Assembly (NCBI GenBank): GCA_002308635.1
Contig: DBWG01000158.1
Location: 4,742 to 20,663 of the forward strand
DNA length: 15,922 bases
Origin: Ruminococcaceae bacterium UBA1244
Lineage (GTDB): Bacteria; Bacillota; Clostridia; Oscillospirales; Acutalibacteraceae
Direction of reading: 5' to 3'
Both the position numbers and the translations under genes were made by a program. A model generated the notes under the pieces. That model had not been told where the DNA came from. It ran no database searches and worked only from the letters and a program-made list of their open reading frames with translations. This document shows positions 7,082 to 13,931 of this stretch, one piece after another; the first letter of the stretch is position 1; the number at the start of each line of letters is the position of its first letter.

Positions 7082-7933
7082 ATGAAGAGAGTAAAAAAAT
7101 GTATTTTAGCGGCAGTATTGTGTTCATTGTTGGCAATAAGCTCTGCGGCCTGCGGAGAGGATCCCTCATCCAGCAGCGATCCCAAAAGCAAGCCTGAGCC
7201 TGCGGCAGTTTCCGAAACAGCGGCAGAAAGCAAAACGGAAGAGACCTCCATAAAGTCTGACAGTTCTGAACAGTCGGACGAAAAGTCAGCAGAAGTGTCA
7301 GAGGAAAGCAGCCGTACCGGTGAAGCTGTAGACGAAAGCTGGTTTGACGACGCAATATTTATCGGCGACAGCGTTACACAGGGACTTTGCAATTATGTTG
7401 AAAACGGCGGGCTTGGAGATGCGGATTTTCTCTGCATTGACTATATCGGTTATCAGACGGCGCTGCTTGGACTTGATGATGAATACGGCATCCATCCCGT
7501 ATACAACGGCGAGAAGGTCATGATAGATGATGCCGTGAAGGCTATCGGCAAAAAGAAGATATTCATAATGCTGGGAATGAACGATCTTTCCTACTTAGGT
7601 GTTGACGGAACGGTCGGTTATATGACTCAGTTTGTAGATCAGCTCCTTGAAAAGAATCCTGATGTGAAGATCTATATGGAGTCGATGATCCCGTCAATAG
7701 CTTCAAAGGTGCGTGACGACTATCTTACAAACGAGAATGTGGCGCTCTATAATGAGCGTTTAAAGGTGTTCTGTCAGGAGCGTGGATACGACTATATTGA
7801 TGTTTATTCAGAGGTCAGCGACGGCAGCGGCAACCTCAGGGATGAGATATGTGTTGACCCGATGGGTCAGGGACACCACCTGACTTATGATGGACTCCAG
7901 CTATGGATAGACCTCCTTAAAAGAACCGTATAA
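7082..7933 (+). CDS. Predicted lipoprotein with SGNH/GDSL hydrolase domain
   Basis: A 283-aa protein with a lipoprotein signal: basic MKRVKK, a hydrophobic core, and Cys24 in SSAAC as the probable lipidation site. The -3 Ser departs from the common Leu. A Ser/Glu-rich linker (25-84) would hold the enzyme away from the membrane. The SGNH domain shows block I FIGDSVTQGL (93-102, nucleophile S97), block III LGMND (164-168), and a block V region GHHLTYDGLQLW (264-275). The usual Asp three residues before the catalytic His is not visible; D259 and D270 are the nearest. Such enzymes remove acyl groups from cell-wall or dietary glycans, but the substrate cannot be read here. AAAGGA sits nine bases before the ATG. 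It is probably the last gene of the holB operon. Confidence 0.82.
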   Translation: MKRVKKCILAAVLCSLLAISSAACGEDPSSSSDPKSKPEPAAVSETAAESKTEETSIKSDSSEQSDEKSAEVSEESSRTGEAVDESWFDDAIFIGDSVTQGLCNYVENGGLGDADFLCIDYIGYQTALLGLDDEYGIHPVYNGEKVMIDDAVKAIGKKKIFIMLGMNDLSYLGVDGTVGYMTQFVDQLLEKNPDVKIYMESMIPSIASKVRDDYLTNENVALYNERLKVFCQERGYDYIDVYSEVSDGSGNLRDEICVDPMGQGHHLTYDGLQLWIDLLKRTV

Positions 7934-7955
7934 GTCCGGTTTTATAAAACAGCAA

Positions 7956-7996
7956 GACCCCGAAGCAGAGATCGAACTGCTCCGGGGTCGTTTTTT
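7956..7996 (+). terminator. Strong terminator between convergent lipoprotein and DegV genes
   Basis: A 12-bp stem interrupted by one mismatch: GACCCCG (7956-7962) with CGGGGTC (7983-7989), and AGCAG (7964-7968) with CTGCT (7977-7981). GTTTTTT follows on the plus strand. It lies 10 bases from the end of the opposing DegV gene and may also work leftward, though the minus-strand T tract is poor. Confidence 0.9.
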
Positions 7997-8005
7997 ATTG
8001 AAATA

Positions 8006-8893
8006 TCAGACCTTGAATCTGCTTACATCAGGGCCGTAGCTGAAAAGACAAAGTGCGTCCGGTCCTATTGAAGCGCCGATGATCGGTCCCATAGGACAGA
8101 TATGTACGTCGGCATCGGGCACTTTTTCGAGAAGCATATTCTTCAGAGTTTCTGCATCCTCGTCAGAATCGGCATGAGTGAGAAGTACCAGCTTGTCGTC
8201 AGAGTCTTTGAGTGATTCAGCGGTAAGAGAGGCAAGCTCTTCCATAGAGTTTATTCTGCCCTTTACCTTTTTGATGGCGGTATTGTTTCCGTCCTTATCG
8301 GAGATAATGATAGGCTTAACGCCGAGGAGATTTCCGAAGAAGGCGGACGAAGCCTTTACTCTTCCTGAACGTCTGAGGGCATCAAGGCTGTGTACTGTGC
8401 AGAACATATTTACAGTGTTGCGCAGAGGCATGATCTTTTCTGCTATCTGTTCTGCGCTGAGACCCTGATCTCTGAATTTTGAGGCAAGAATAGCGACCAT
8501 ACCTTCGCCGCCGCTGCAAATGAGAGCATCAATGCTGAATATTTTGCTGTTCTTGTATGTTTCGTTAAGCTTTTTTGCGGCTACTTTTCCGGTGTTGACC
8601 GAGCTTGAGCAGGTGAGGGCACAGCCGAGATAAACAATGTCATAGCCCTTTTCGAGCCAGGGTGTGAATGCCTTGATAAATTCCTGTTCACTGACCTGAG
8701 AGGTAGTGATCCTTTTGCCCTTTCTCATAAAGCCGTAGAAATCATGGGGGCTGAAATAATCCCAGTCAAGGCTTGCGGGGGTTTCTTTGTCGTCCATTAC
8801 AGTACTCATTTTTGCGTATTCTATATTATACTTTTCACGCAGATCCTTTGGCAGATCAGAACATGAGTCTGTAAATATTACTACCGGATTCAT
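8006..8893 (-). CDS. DegV family fatty-acid-binding protein
   Basis: A 295-aa cytosolic protein. DegV (FakB-like) proteins hold a fatty acid in a buried pocket; some present it to the kinase FakA for phosphorylation and use in phospholipid synthesis. The N-terminal DSCSDLP (9-15), the ligand-binding KRITTSQVS (60-68) and the SLDALRRSGRVKAS segment in the C-terminal half are typical. Length is slightly above the usual 280-290. The ATG is preceded by AGGAGGAACAAAT, a strong ribosome site. It appears monocistronic, with a promoter candidate upstream and a shared terminator downstream. No fakA lies in the window, so partner and physiological role are inferred. Confidence 0.93.
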   Translation of the reverse strand: MNPVVIFTDSCSDLPKDLREKYNIEYAKMSTVMDDKETPASLDWDYFSPHDFYGFMRKGKRITTSQVSEQEFIKAFTPWLEKGYDIVYLGCALTCSSSVNTGKVAAKKLNETYKNSKIFSIDALICSGGEGMVAILASKFRDQGLSAEQIAEKIMPLRNTVNMFCTVHSLDALRRSGRVKASSAFFGNLLGVKPIIISDKDGNNTAIKKVKGRINSMEELASLTAESLKDSDDKLVLLTHADSDEDAETLKNMLLEKVPDADVHICPMGPIIGASIGPDALCLFSYGPDVSRFKV

Positions 8894-8947
8894 ATTTGTT
8901 CCTCCTAAAAATAAAAATGTAAAAAGTGCTTAAACACTCACCCCACT

Positions 8948-8976
8948 ATTATAATATTTTGTGGGATATTTTTAAA
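8948..8976 (-). promoter_or_regulatory. Candidate promoter of the DegV gene with overlapping inverted repeat
   Basis: On the minus strand TTTAAA (8976-8971), a 17-base spacer and a perfect TATAAT (8953-8948) precede the DegV gene by about 55 bases. A second -35, a perfect TTGACA at 9001-8996, has only a weak TATTTA at the right distance. The inverted repeat CCCAC (8942-8946) / GTGGG (8961-8965), with 14 bases between, brackets the -10 and could be an operator. Confidence 0.45.
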
Positions 8977-9060
8977 TAGACAAAATATGCCAAAATGTCA
9001 ATAAATACACACAATAAAGAATATGTGTGTAAAAAATGTGCCATCTATCAAAAAGTGTAT

Positions 9061-9088
9061 AGAAAAGGAGCATGACATATCATGCTCC
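9061..9088 (-). terminator. Terminator overlapping the stop codon of the ThiF-like gene
   Basis: A perfect 8-bp stem (9067-9074 with 9081-9088) with a 6-base loop, followed on the minus strand by TTTTCT. The stem's 5' arm on that strand contains the last codons (GGA GCA TGA) of the ThiF-like gene, so the gene runs into its own terminator. Confidence 0.75.
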
Positions 9089-9838
9089 GTAATATTTTTT
9101 GCAGACAGGACAATCATCAGACACAGGCGGCAAAGGGACGATCCTTACAGTCATTTTAAGAGCGTCAAAAACGAGCAGCCGTCCGGTAAGAAGCTCTCCT
9201 GTTCCGGTGAGATATTTTATTGCCTCAGTCGCCTGGAGCGAGCCGATAACGCCCGGTACACTGCTGAGTATCGCTTTGCTTTTCGGGTCGCTGTCAGCCG
9301 GAGGAGGATCTCCGAAAACACAGCGGTAGCAAGGCGACTTTCCGGGAACATAAGTCATAAGCTGTCCGCCGTAGGCAAATACACCGCCGTGAGAAAACGG
9401 CTTTTTGTTTCTGACACAGGCATCGTTGACAAGAAACTTTGTGTCGAAGTTATCCGATGCTTCAATGACAAAATCATACGGCTCAATGAGAGAGTCGATA
9501 TTGCTTTCGTCTGCACGGATATTTATTGCTTTTACGGAAATATCGGGATCGAGGGCAAGGAGACTTTCTTTTGCGGAGATGACCTTTTCCTTTCCGATAT
9601 CATTCACGGAATGGAGTATCTGCCGCTGGAGGTTTGAAAGGTCTACGCAGTCGCTGTCGGCGATGCCTATTGTGCCCACTCCTGCTGCGGCAAGATAAAA
9701 TGCTGCAGGAGAACCAAGCCCTCCTGCACCGATCACAAGGACGCTGCTTTCGCACAGCCGCATTTGTCCTTCCTCGCCAATGCCGTCAAGCAAAAGATGG
9801 CGGGAGAAGCGTTCTCTTTGTTCGCTGTTGAGTTCCAT
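9080..9838 (-). CDS. ThiF/MoeB/HesA-family E1-like adenylyltransferase
   Basis: A 252-aa cytosolic enzyme of the E1 superfamily. Such proteins use ATP to adenylate the C-terminal Gly-Gly of small sulfur-carrier proteins (ThiS, MoaD) for thiamine, molybdopterin or other sulfur transfer. Seen here are the nucleotide loop GAGGLG (37-42), DSDCVDLSNLQRQ (61-73) with the conserved Arg, ASDNFDTK (127-134), and a zinc site C170/C173 and C243/C246. By alignment from memory, the cysteine that ThiF and MoeB carry between the two zinc pairs is missing; the region 174-199 has no Cys. No thiS, thiG, thiH, moaD or moaE adjoins it. It is last in a unit with a glycosyltransferase and a small membrane protein, and GGGAGG in the preceding gene's last codons lies 13 bases before the ATG. 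The carrier partner is unknown. Confidence 0.85.
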   Translation of the reverse strand: MELNSEQRERFSRHLLLDGIGEEGQMRLCESSVLVIGAGGLGSPAAFYLAAAGVGTIGIADSDCVDLSNLQRQILHSVNDIGKEKVISAKESLLALDPDISVKAINIRADESNIDSLIEPYDFVIEASDNFDTKFLVNDACVRNKKPFSHGGVFAYGGQLMTYVPGKSPCYRCVFGDPPPADSDPKSKAILSSVPGVIGSLQATEAIKYLTGTGELLTGRLLVFDALKMTVRIVPLPPVSDDCPVCKKYYGA

Positions 9839-9847
9839 GACTATCTA

Positions 9848-10024
9848 TCAGCCTCCCGAAAGCGTATAGAGCAGTATCGAAAAAACGCCGGCAACCATCA
9901 TCAGGCAGAGTATCAGGGCAACGACTCTGACCATGATATTTCTTTTTTCGTTTGAAGGTGTGTTGGTGCCGCCCGCTTTTTTGGGCGTGGGATTCTTCTT
10001 TTTTCTTTTTTTGTTTTGTGCCAA
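9848..10024 (-). CDS. Small single-pass membrane protein with Lys-rich N-terminus
   Basis: A 58-aa protein starting MAQNKKRKKKNPTPKK, with a basic, disordered first 30 residues and one membrane helix (about 31-54, IMVRVVALILCLMMVAGVFS at its core), ending LLYTLSGG. The positive-inside rule predicts a cytosolic N-terminus. The preferred start is a TTG at 10024-10022, because GGAG lies nine bases upstream. An ATG at 10060, overlapping the upstream stop as ATGA, would add 12 unlikely residues (MTLTHCETECNI) and has no Shine-Dalgarno sequence, though translational coupling is possible. It lies between a glycosyltransferase and a ThiF-like gene and ends in Gly-Gly, which is noted but not interpreted. 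No family is recognised. Confidence 0.65.
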   Translation of the reverse strand: MAQNKKRKKKNPTPKKAGGTNTPSNEKRNIMVRVVALILCLMMVAGVFSILLYTLSGG

Positions 10025-10056
10025 GATATTACACTCCGTTTCACAGTGAGTTAAGG

Positions 10057-11607
10057 TCATGCAGCGTCCGGATTCGGATCGCTGAGCCGTTCATAAAGAT
10101 AGTAAGTGTTGAATACATCTTTTCTTGCCTCGAATTTTACCGAGCCTTTGTAGATATACTGATCTGATTCAAGCGGCTTGTCACGGGTAATGATGAAATC
10201 AGGCTTTGCATCTGCGATGTATTTATCCTGTTCCTCCTGAGAGACAGGGATGTTCAGCGCACAGAAGAAACGGTATTCAGGGTTGATGCCGCTGACCGTA
10301 TAGAAGCCTCCGTCAAGGAACTCATAGTTGAGGACGGTAGCGCCTTCCTTCTGAGAGATTATCTTGTCGAACTGATACTGAGGCAGCTGTTCCTTTGTGT
10401 ACCACATCATGTACGTATTAGGACTGCAAAGATACATAAGTCCGACACTGAGTACAAAAACTATTCCGGCGAATATCTCCACAAAAGGCTTTTTGAGCTT
10501 TCTCAGAAACCGGAACACCTTTGGTATCATCTTGTAGATGAATACTACCGACATCGGCAGGAATGCCGCAAGTATCAGTGAATAATAAGCGTATCTTCTT
10601 CCGCCGACATATATCAGAAGGAAGGAGAATACCAGAGTTATGAGATAGAATGAAAACAGTTTTTTTGAGCGGTAGTGAGTGTATATAAGGCTGAGCGCAA
10701 TAAACAGAAATCCTGTGCCGAAATAGAACAGGAAGCTGTCAAAACCGCCGTTGAGGTTAAGGAACAGGCTCAGGAACTTGCTGCCGTAATCGTTCACGGT
10801 ATAGTAGAAAAGATTGCAGTAGAAGTATACCTCAAAAAGGTAGTACAGAGCGTTGTTGGCGATGAAGTAAATGAATATCGGTGCGGCGATAATGATCTCA
10901 CCGAGCAGCAGGAACAGCAGTCCGCTGCCGATCTGTTTGTACCACTTGTTCTTTTTGTAGAAATAGAGCATATACAGACCAAATCCGATATAGAATCCGA
11001 GCAGCGAGAATTTTATCCATAATACTGCGCCGGATGTTATGCCGAGGATGAGCCAGTCACGTTTTCGTATCTGCCGGTTCAGCATGATCGCCTTGATGCC
11101 GGTATAAAGCCCGAAGGCGATGAACGGAAGGCACAGTTCTTCAGCCGAACCGCCCTGTTCAAAAGCAGGCGACGCAAAAACTACTGTACCGAGTGCAGGT
11201 ATAAGAAAAACGGCTTTTTGGTTGCAGAACAGAAGTATGATCTTTGCCGAAAACAGCAAAAAGAAAAAACACGAGATTATCTCAATGAGATAAGCCCCTA
11301 CAAATGTGTTGTATGAGATCAGACACGCAAGAGAATAGATAAAATAAAGCAGAGGCCCCTTTTGTTCAAATATATCCTTATATATGACCTTGCCGTCGAG
11401 AATGGATTTTCCGACGGTAAAAAAGCAGTTGGCGTCGTCCCAGTTGTTCAGCGGGTAGAGAGGTGAGGATTTTGAACATATCGTTATTGCCAACGCCGAA
11501 AATACAAAAAGAAATATTATATGAAACAAAGAAAGCTTGTTGTCAACAAGAACAGGGTCGCTGCTGAAAGAACGCATATATGATCTCAGCTTTGTTATCC
11601 TTTTCAT
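10057..11607 (-). CDS. GT-C fold multi-pass membrane glycosyltransferase
   Basis: A 516-aa integral membrane protein with roughly 11-12 predicted hydrophobic segments between residues 27 and 400, then a soluble C-terminal domain of about 110 residues. After the first membrane segment an extracytoplasmic loop reads NNWDDANCFFTVGKSILDGK (54-73), followed by YKDIFEQKGPLLY (76-88). The acidic pair D57/D58 and the D-x3-E-x-KGP pattern match the GT39/ArnT-like and related GT-C families. These use polyprenyl-phosphate sugars to glycosylate lipids, polymers or proteins outside the membrane. The ATG follows GGGGGG at a spacing of five. It is first in a leftward unit with the small membrane protein and the ThiF-like gene. 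Donor and acceptor cannot be read from sequence. Confidence 0.8.
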   Translation of the reverse strand: MKRITKLRSYMRSFSSDPVLVDNKLSLFHIIFLFVFSALAITICSKSSPLYPLNNWDDANCFFTVGKSILDGKVIYKDIFEQKGPLLYFIYSLACLISYNTFVGAYLIEIISCFFFLLFSAKIILLFCNQKAVFLIPALGTVVFASPAFEQGGSAEELCLPFIAFGLYTGIKAIMLNRQIRKRDWLILGITSGAVLWIKFSLLGFYIGFGLYMLYFYKKNKWYKQIGSGLLFLLLGEIIIAAPIFIYFIANNALYYLFEVYFYCNLFYYTVNDYGSKFLSLFLNLNGGFDSFLFYFGTGFLFIALSLIYTHYRSKKLFSFYLITLVFSFLLIYVGGRRYAYYSLILAAFLPMSVVFIYKMIPKVFRFLRKLKKPFVEIFAGIVFVLSVGLMYLCSPNTYMMWYTKEQLPQYQFDKIISQKEGATVLNYEFLDGGFYTVSGINPEYRFFCALNIPVSQEEQDKYIADAKPDFIITRDKPLESDQYIYKGSVKFEARKDVFNTYYLYERLSDPNPDAA

Positions 11608-11722
11608 AAATTCCCCCCATATCCTGCATTTCTGCAGAAGTTAGTTCAGGGGATCCCAAGAGCAGTTATGCTTCCGGATGAACCCTTAAAATATCAAATT
11701 TTTTATATATCAATGCTGAACA

Positions 11723-11752
11723 GTTCTGCTCACATATCATTCTGAGCGGAAC
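11723..11752. repeat. Inverted repeat, 10-bp arms, in the divergent intergenic region
   Basis: GTTCTGCTCA (11723-11732) pairs with TGAGCGGAAC (11743-11752) around a 10-base loop, with one G-T pair. Flanking GCTG (11715-11718) and CAGC (11752-11755) could extend or compete with it. There is no adjacent T tract on either strand, so it is not a standard terminator. It may be an operator or a leader structure of the leftward glycosyltransferase transcript. Confidence 0.5.
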
Positions 11753-11866
11753 AGCAGGTGTACAAAATGACAAATATCGTTATCATTTTATAGCTAAATC
11801 CATCAGATGTCAAGTATATATATTGTATGTTGATAATTAAAAATACAATTGTTGCAGTTTGCACGG

Positions 11867-11881
11867 AATTTTCCGAATTTT
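11867..11881 (+). promoter_or_regulatory. CodY-box-like sequence next to the aconitase promoter
   Basis: AATTTTCCGAATTTT matches the CodY consensus AATTTTCWGAAAATT at 12 of 15 positions and ends two bases before the -35. It overlaps a palindrome CGGAATTTTCCG (11864-11875). CodY represses the aconitase gene in Bacillus subtilis, so the position makes sense, but three mismatches in AT-rich DNA can be chance. Confidence 0.4.
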
Positions 11882-11882
11882 G

Positions 11883-11911
11883 TTGACAAAAAGGATATTT
11901 TGAAGGATAAT
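11883..11911 (+). promoter_or_regulatory. Sigma-A promoter of the aconitase-isocitrate dehydrogenase operon
   Basis: A perfect TTGACA (11883-11888), a 17-base spacer and GATAAT (11906-11911, five of six matches). Transcription should begin near 11918, leaving a leader of about 50 bases. A further TATAAT at 11935-11940 has no matching -35. Confidence 0.85.
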
Positions 11912-11967
11912 AGGAGTGTATATTTGAAATACAGTATAATCAGCATATTCGGAAAGGGGATTTGAAA

Positions 11968-13902
11968 ATGGGCTATACAATTGCTCAGAAAATCATCAAG
12001 GCTCATCTGCTCAGCGGAGACATGACAGTCGGCAGCGAGGTGGGTCTGAAGATCGACCAGACACTTACACAGGACGCTACGGGAACTATGGCATATCTTG
12101 AATTTGAGGCTATCGGTGTTCCGAGAGTAAAGACAGAAAAGAGTGTCGCTTATATTGACCACAATACCCTCCAGACGGGTTTTGAAAACGCAGACGACCA
12201 CAGGTTTATCCAGACTGTCTGCAAAAAGCATGGAATATATTTCTCACGTCCCGGAAACGGCATCTGCCATCAGGTACATCTTGAACGCTTCGGCAAGCCC
12301 GGAAAGACTCTTATCGGTTCAGACAGCCATACACCCACAGGCGGCGGTATCGGTATGCTTGCAATAGGTGCAGGCGGACTTGACGTTGCCGTTGCAATGG
12401 GCGGCGGCGCTTACTATATTTCTATGCCGAAGATGGTAAGGGTAAATCTTACCGGAAAGCTCCAGGCATGGGTATCAGCAAAGGATATCATCCTTGAAGT
12501 TCTCCGCATCATGTCCGTAAAGGGCGGTGTCGGAAAAATAATCGAATACGGCGGAGAGGGCGTAAAGACTCTTACCGTGCCTGAAAGAGCTACCATCACA
12601 AATATGGGTGCAGAGCTTGGCGCAACAACATCAGTATTCCCGTCTGACGAGATCACAAGAAGCTTTATGAAGGCTCAGGGCAGAGAAGAGGACTGGATAG
12701 AGCTTTCGCCTGATGCAGACGCAGTTTATGACGAGGTCATTGACATTGACCTTTCAAAGCTTGTTCCTATGGCGGCCTGCCCCCACAGCCCCGACAACGT
12801 AAAGACTATCGAGGAGATCGGTCCTCAGAAGATAGATCAGGTATGTATCGGTTCATGTACGAACTCATCTTACCTTGACCTTATGAGAGTTGCGGCTATC
12901 CTTAAAGGAAAGACAGTACATCCGGATGTCAGCCTTGCGATCGCTCCCGGTTCAAAGCAGGTCTATAATATGCTTGCAAAGAACGGCGCTCTCGCTGATA
13001 TAATCGAAGCCGGCGCACGTATCCTTGAATGTGCCTGCGGTCCGTGCATAGGCATGGGACAGTCACCAAACAGCAAGGGTATTTCGCTCCGTACATTCAA
13101 CCGTAACTTTGAGGGACGCAGCGGCACCCGTGACGGACAGATCTATCTTGTCAGCCCCGAAACTGCGGCGGCTTCCGCTCTTACAGGCGTATTCACAGAC
13201 CCGAGAACTCTCGGCGAGGCTGTAAACATTCCGCTGCCTGAAAAGTTTGACTATAACGACAATATGGTTGCAGCTCCTGCTTCCGAAGAAGAGATGGACA
13301 GCGTTGAGGTACTCAGAGGCCCCAACATCAAGCCCTATCCCTCAACGGCTCCTCTTGCGGAGAATATTGACGTTCCCTGCTCACTCAAAGTCGGCGACAA
13401 CATCACAACAGACCACATCATGCCTGCTGGCGCTAAGATACTTCCCCTGCGTTCAAACATTCCTGCTATTTCTGAGCATTGCTTCACAGTATGCGATAAG
13501 GACTTTCCTGCAAGAGCAAAACAGCTCGGCAGCAGCATAATTGTCGGCGGAGTAAACTATGGTCAGGGTTCTTCCCGTGAACACGCTGCTCTTGCACCGC
13601 TCTATCTGGGAATAAAGGCAGTTGTTGTAAAGTCCTTTGCACGTATCCACAGGGCTAACCTTATCAATGCCGGCATACTTCCGCTCACATTCGTAAACGA
13701 AGCCGATTACGACAGCATCAGTCAGGGCGATGAGCTTTCACTCCCGAATGTCCGTCAGCTCATTGCAGACGGCAAGACAGAACTTACCCTTATCAACAAG
13801 ACAACAGGCAAGGAAATTCCTGTTCTCTGTGAGCTTTCCGGCAGAACAAAGGATATAATCCTTGCAGGCGGACTTCTTGACTACACCAAGCATAACGGCT
13901 GA
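11968..13902 (+). CDS. acnA: Aconitate hydratase
   Basis: A 644-aa [4Fe-4S] enzyme that converts citrate to isocitrate through cis-aconitate, in the cytosol. It is shorter than the roughly 900-aa AcnA/CitB of Bacillus and resembles the compact bacterial/mitochondrial-like aconitases. Substrate-site motifs include IDHN (63-66), GSDSHTPTGGG (117-127) and YGQGSSREHAAL in the C-terminal swivel domain. The cluster cysteines are C297 (GSCTNS), C357 and C360 (CACGPC). The swivel domain starts near residue 470, with NITTDHIMPAGAK. The ATG at 11968 has AAGGGG eight bases upstream. An in-frame TTG at 11962 is too close to that site. It is followed after 29 bases by isocitrate dehydrogenase. A homoaconitase or isopropylmalate dehydratase role is less likely given that partner. 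Confidence 0.92.
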   Translation: MGYTIAQKIIKAHLLSGDMTVGSEVGLKIDQTLTQDATGTMAYLEFEAIGVPRVKTEKSVAYIDHNTLQTGFENADDHRFIQTVCKKHGIYFSRPGNGICHQVHLERFGKPGKTLIGSDSHTPTGGGIGMLAIGAGGLDVAVAMGGGAYYISMPKMVRVNLTGKLQAWVSAKDIILEVLRIMSVKGGVGKIIEYGGEGVKTLTVPERATITNMGAELGATTSVFPSDEITRSFMKAQGREEDWIELSPDADAVYDEVIDIDLSKLVPMAACPHSPDNVKTIEEIGPQKIDQVCIGSCTNSSYLDLMRVAAILKGKTVHPDVSLAIAPGSKQVYNMLAKNGALADIIEAGARILECACGPCIGMGQSPNSKGISLRTFNRNFEGRSGTRDGQIYLVSPETAAASALTGVFTDPRTLGEAVNIPLPEKFDYNDNMVAAPASEEEMDSVEVLRGPNIKPYPSTAPLAENIDVPCSLKVGDNITTDHIMPAGAKILPLRSNIPAISEHCFTVCDKDFPARAKQLGSSIIVGGVNYGQGSSREHAALAPLYLGIKAVVVKSFARIHRANLINAGILPLTFVNEADYDSISQGDELSLPNVRQLIADGKTELTLINKTTGKEIPVLCELSGRTKDIILAGGLLDYTKHNG

Positions 13903-13931
13903 ACCAAAATAAATATAAAGGATTGATACCT

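Larger units (their letters stand above)
11608..11967 (+). other. 360-base divergent intergenic region between glycosyltransferase and aconitase genes
   Basis: It holds no gene. From left to right: the ribosome site of the leftward gene (GGGGGG on the minus strand), a 10-base perfect palindrome TTCTGCAGAA (11630-11639), a long inverted repeat (11723-11752), an AT-rich stretch (about 11760-11860), a CodY-box-like sequence, and the aconitase promoter and ribosome site. No clear sigma-A promoter for the leftward gene was found. No known riboswitch class was recognised. Confidence 0.6.

Noticed and set aside
9023..9637. A 204-codon plus-strand open frame opposite the ThiF-like gene
   Set aside because: The minus-strand frame carries clear E1 motifs and zinc cysteines; this frame crosses the gene's terminator and lacks any family signature.
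10025..10060. ATG start of the small membrane protein overlapping the glycosyltransferase stop (ATGA)
   Set aside because: There is no Shine-Dalgarno sequence before it, while the TTG 36 bases downstream has GGAG at nine bases and gives a more typical Lys-rich N-terminus. Translational coupling keeps it possible.
11608..11967. Known riboswitch or T-box leader in the divergent intergenic region
   Set aside because: I could not match conserved cores of the classes I know (T-box, SAM, c-di-GMP, glycine, TPP), and no terminator/antiterminator pair precedes either gene.
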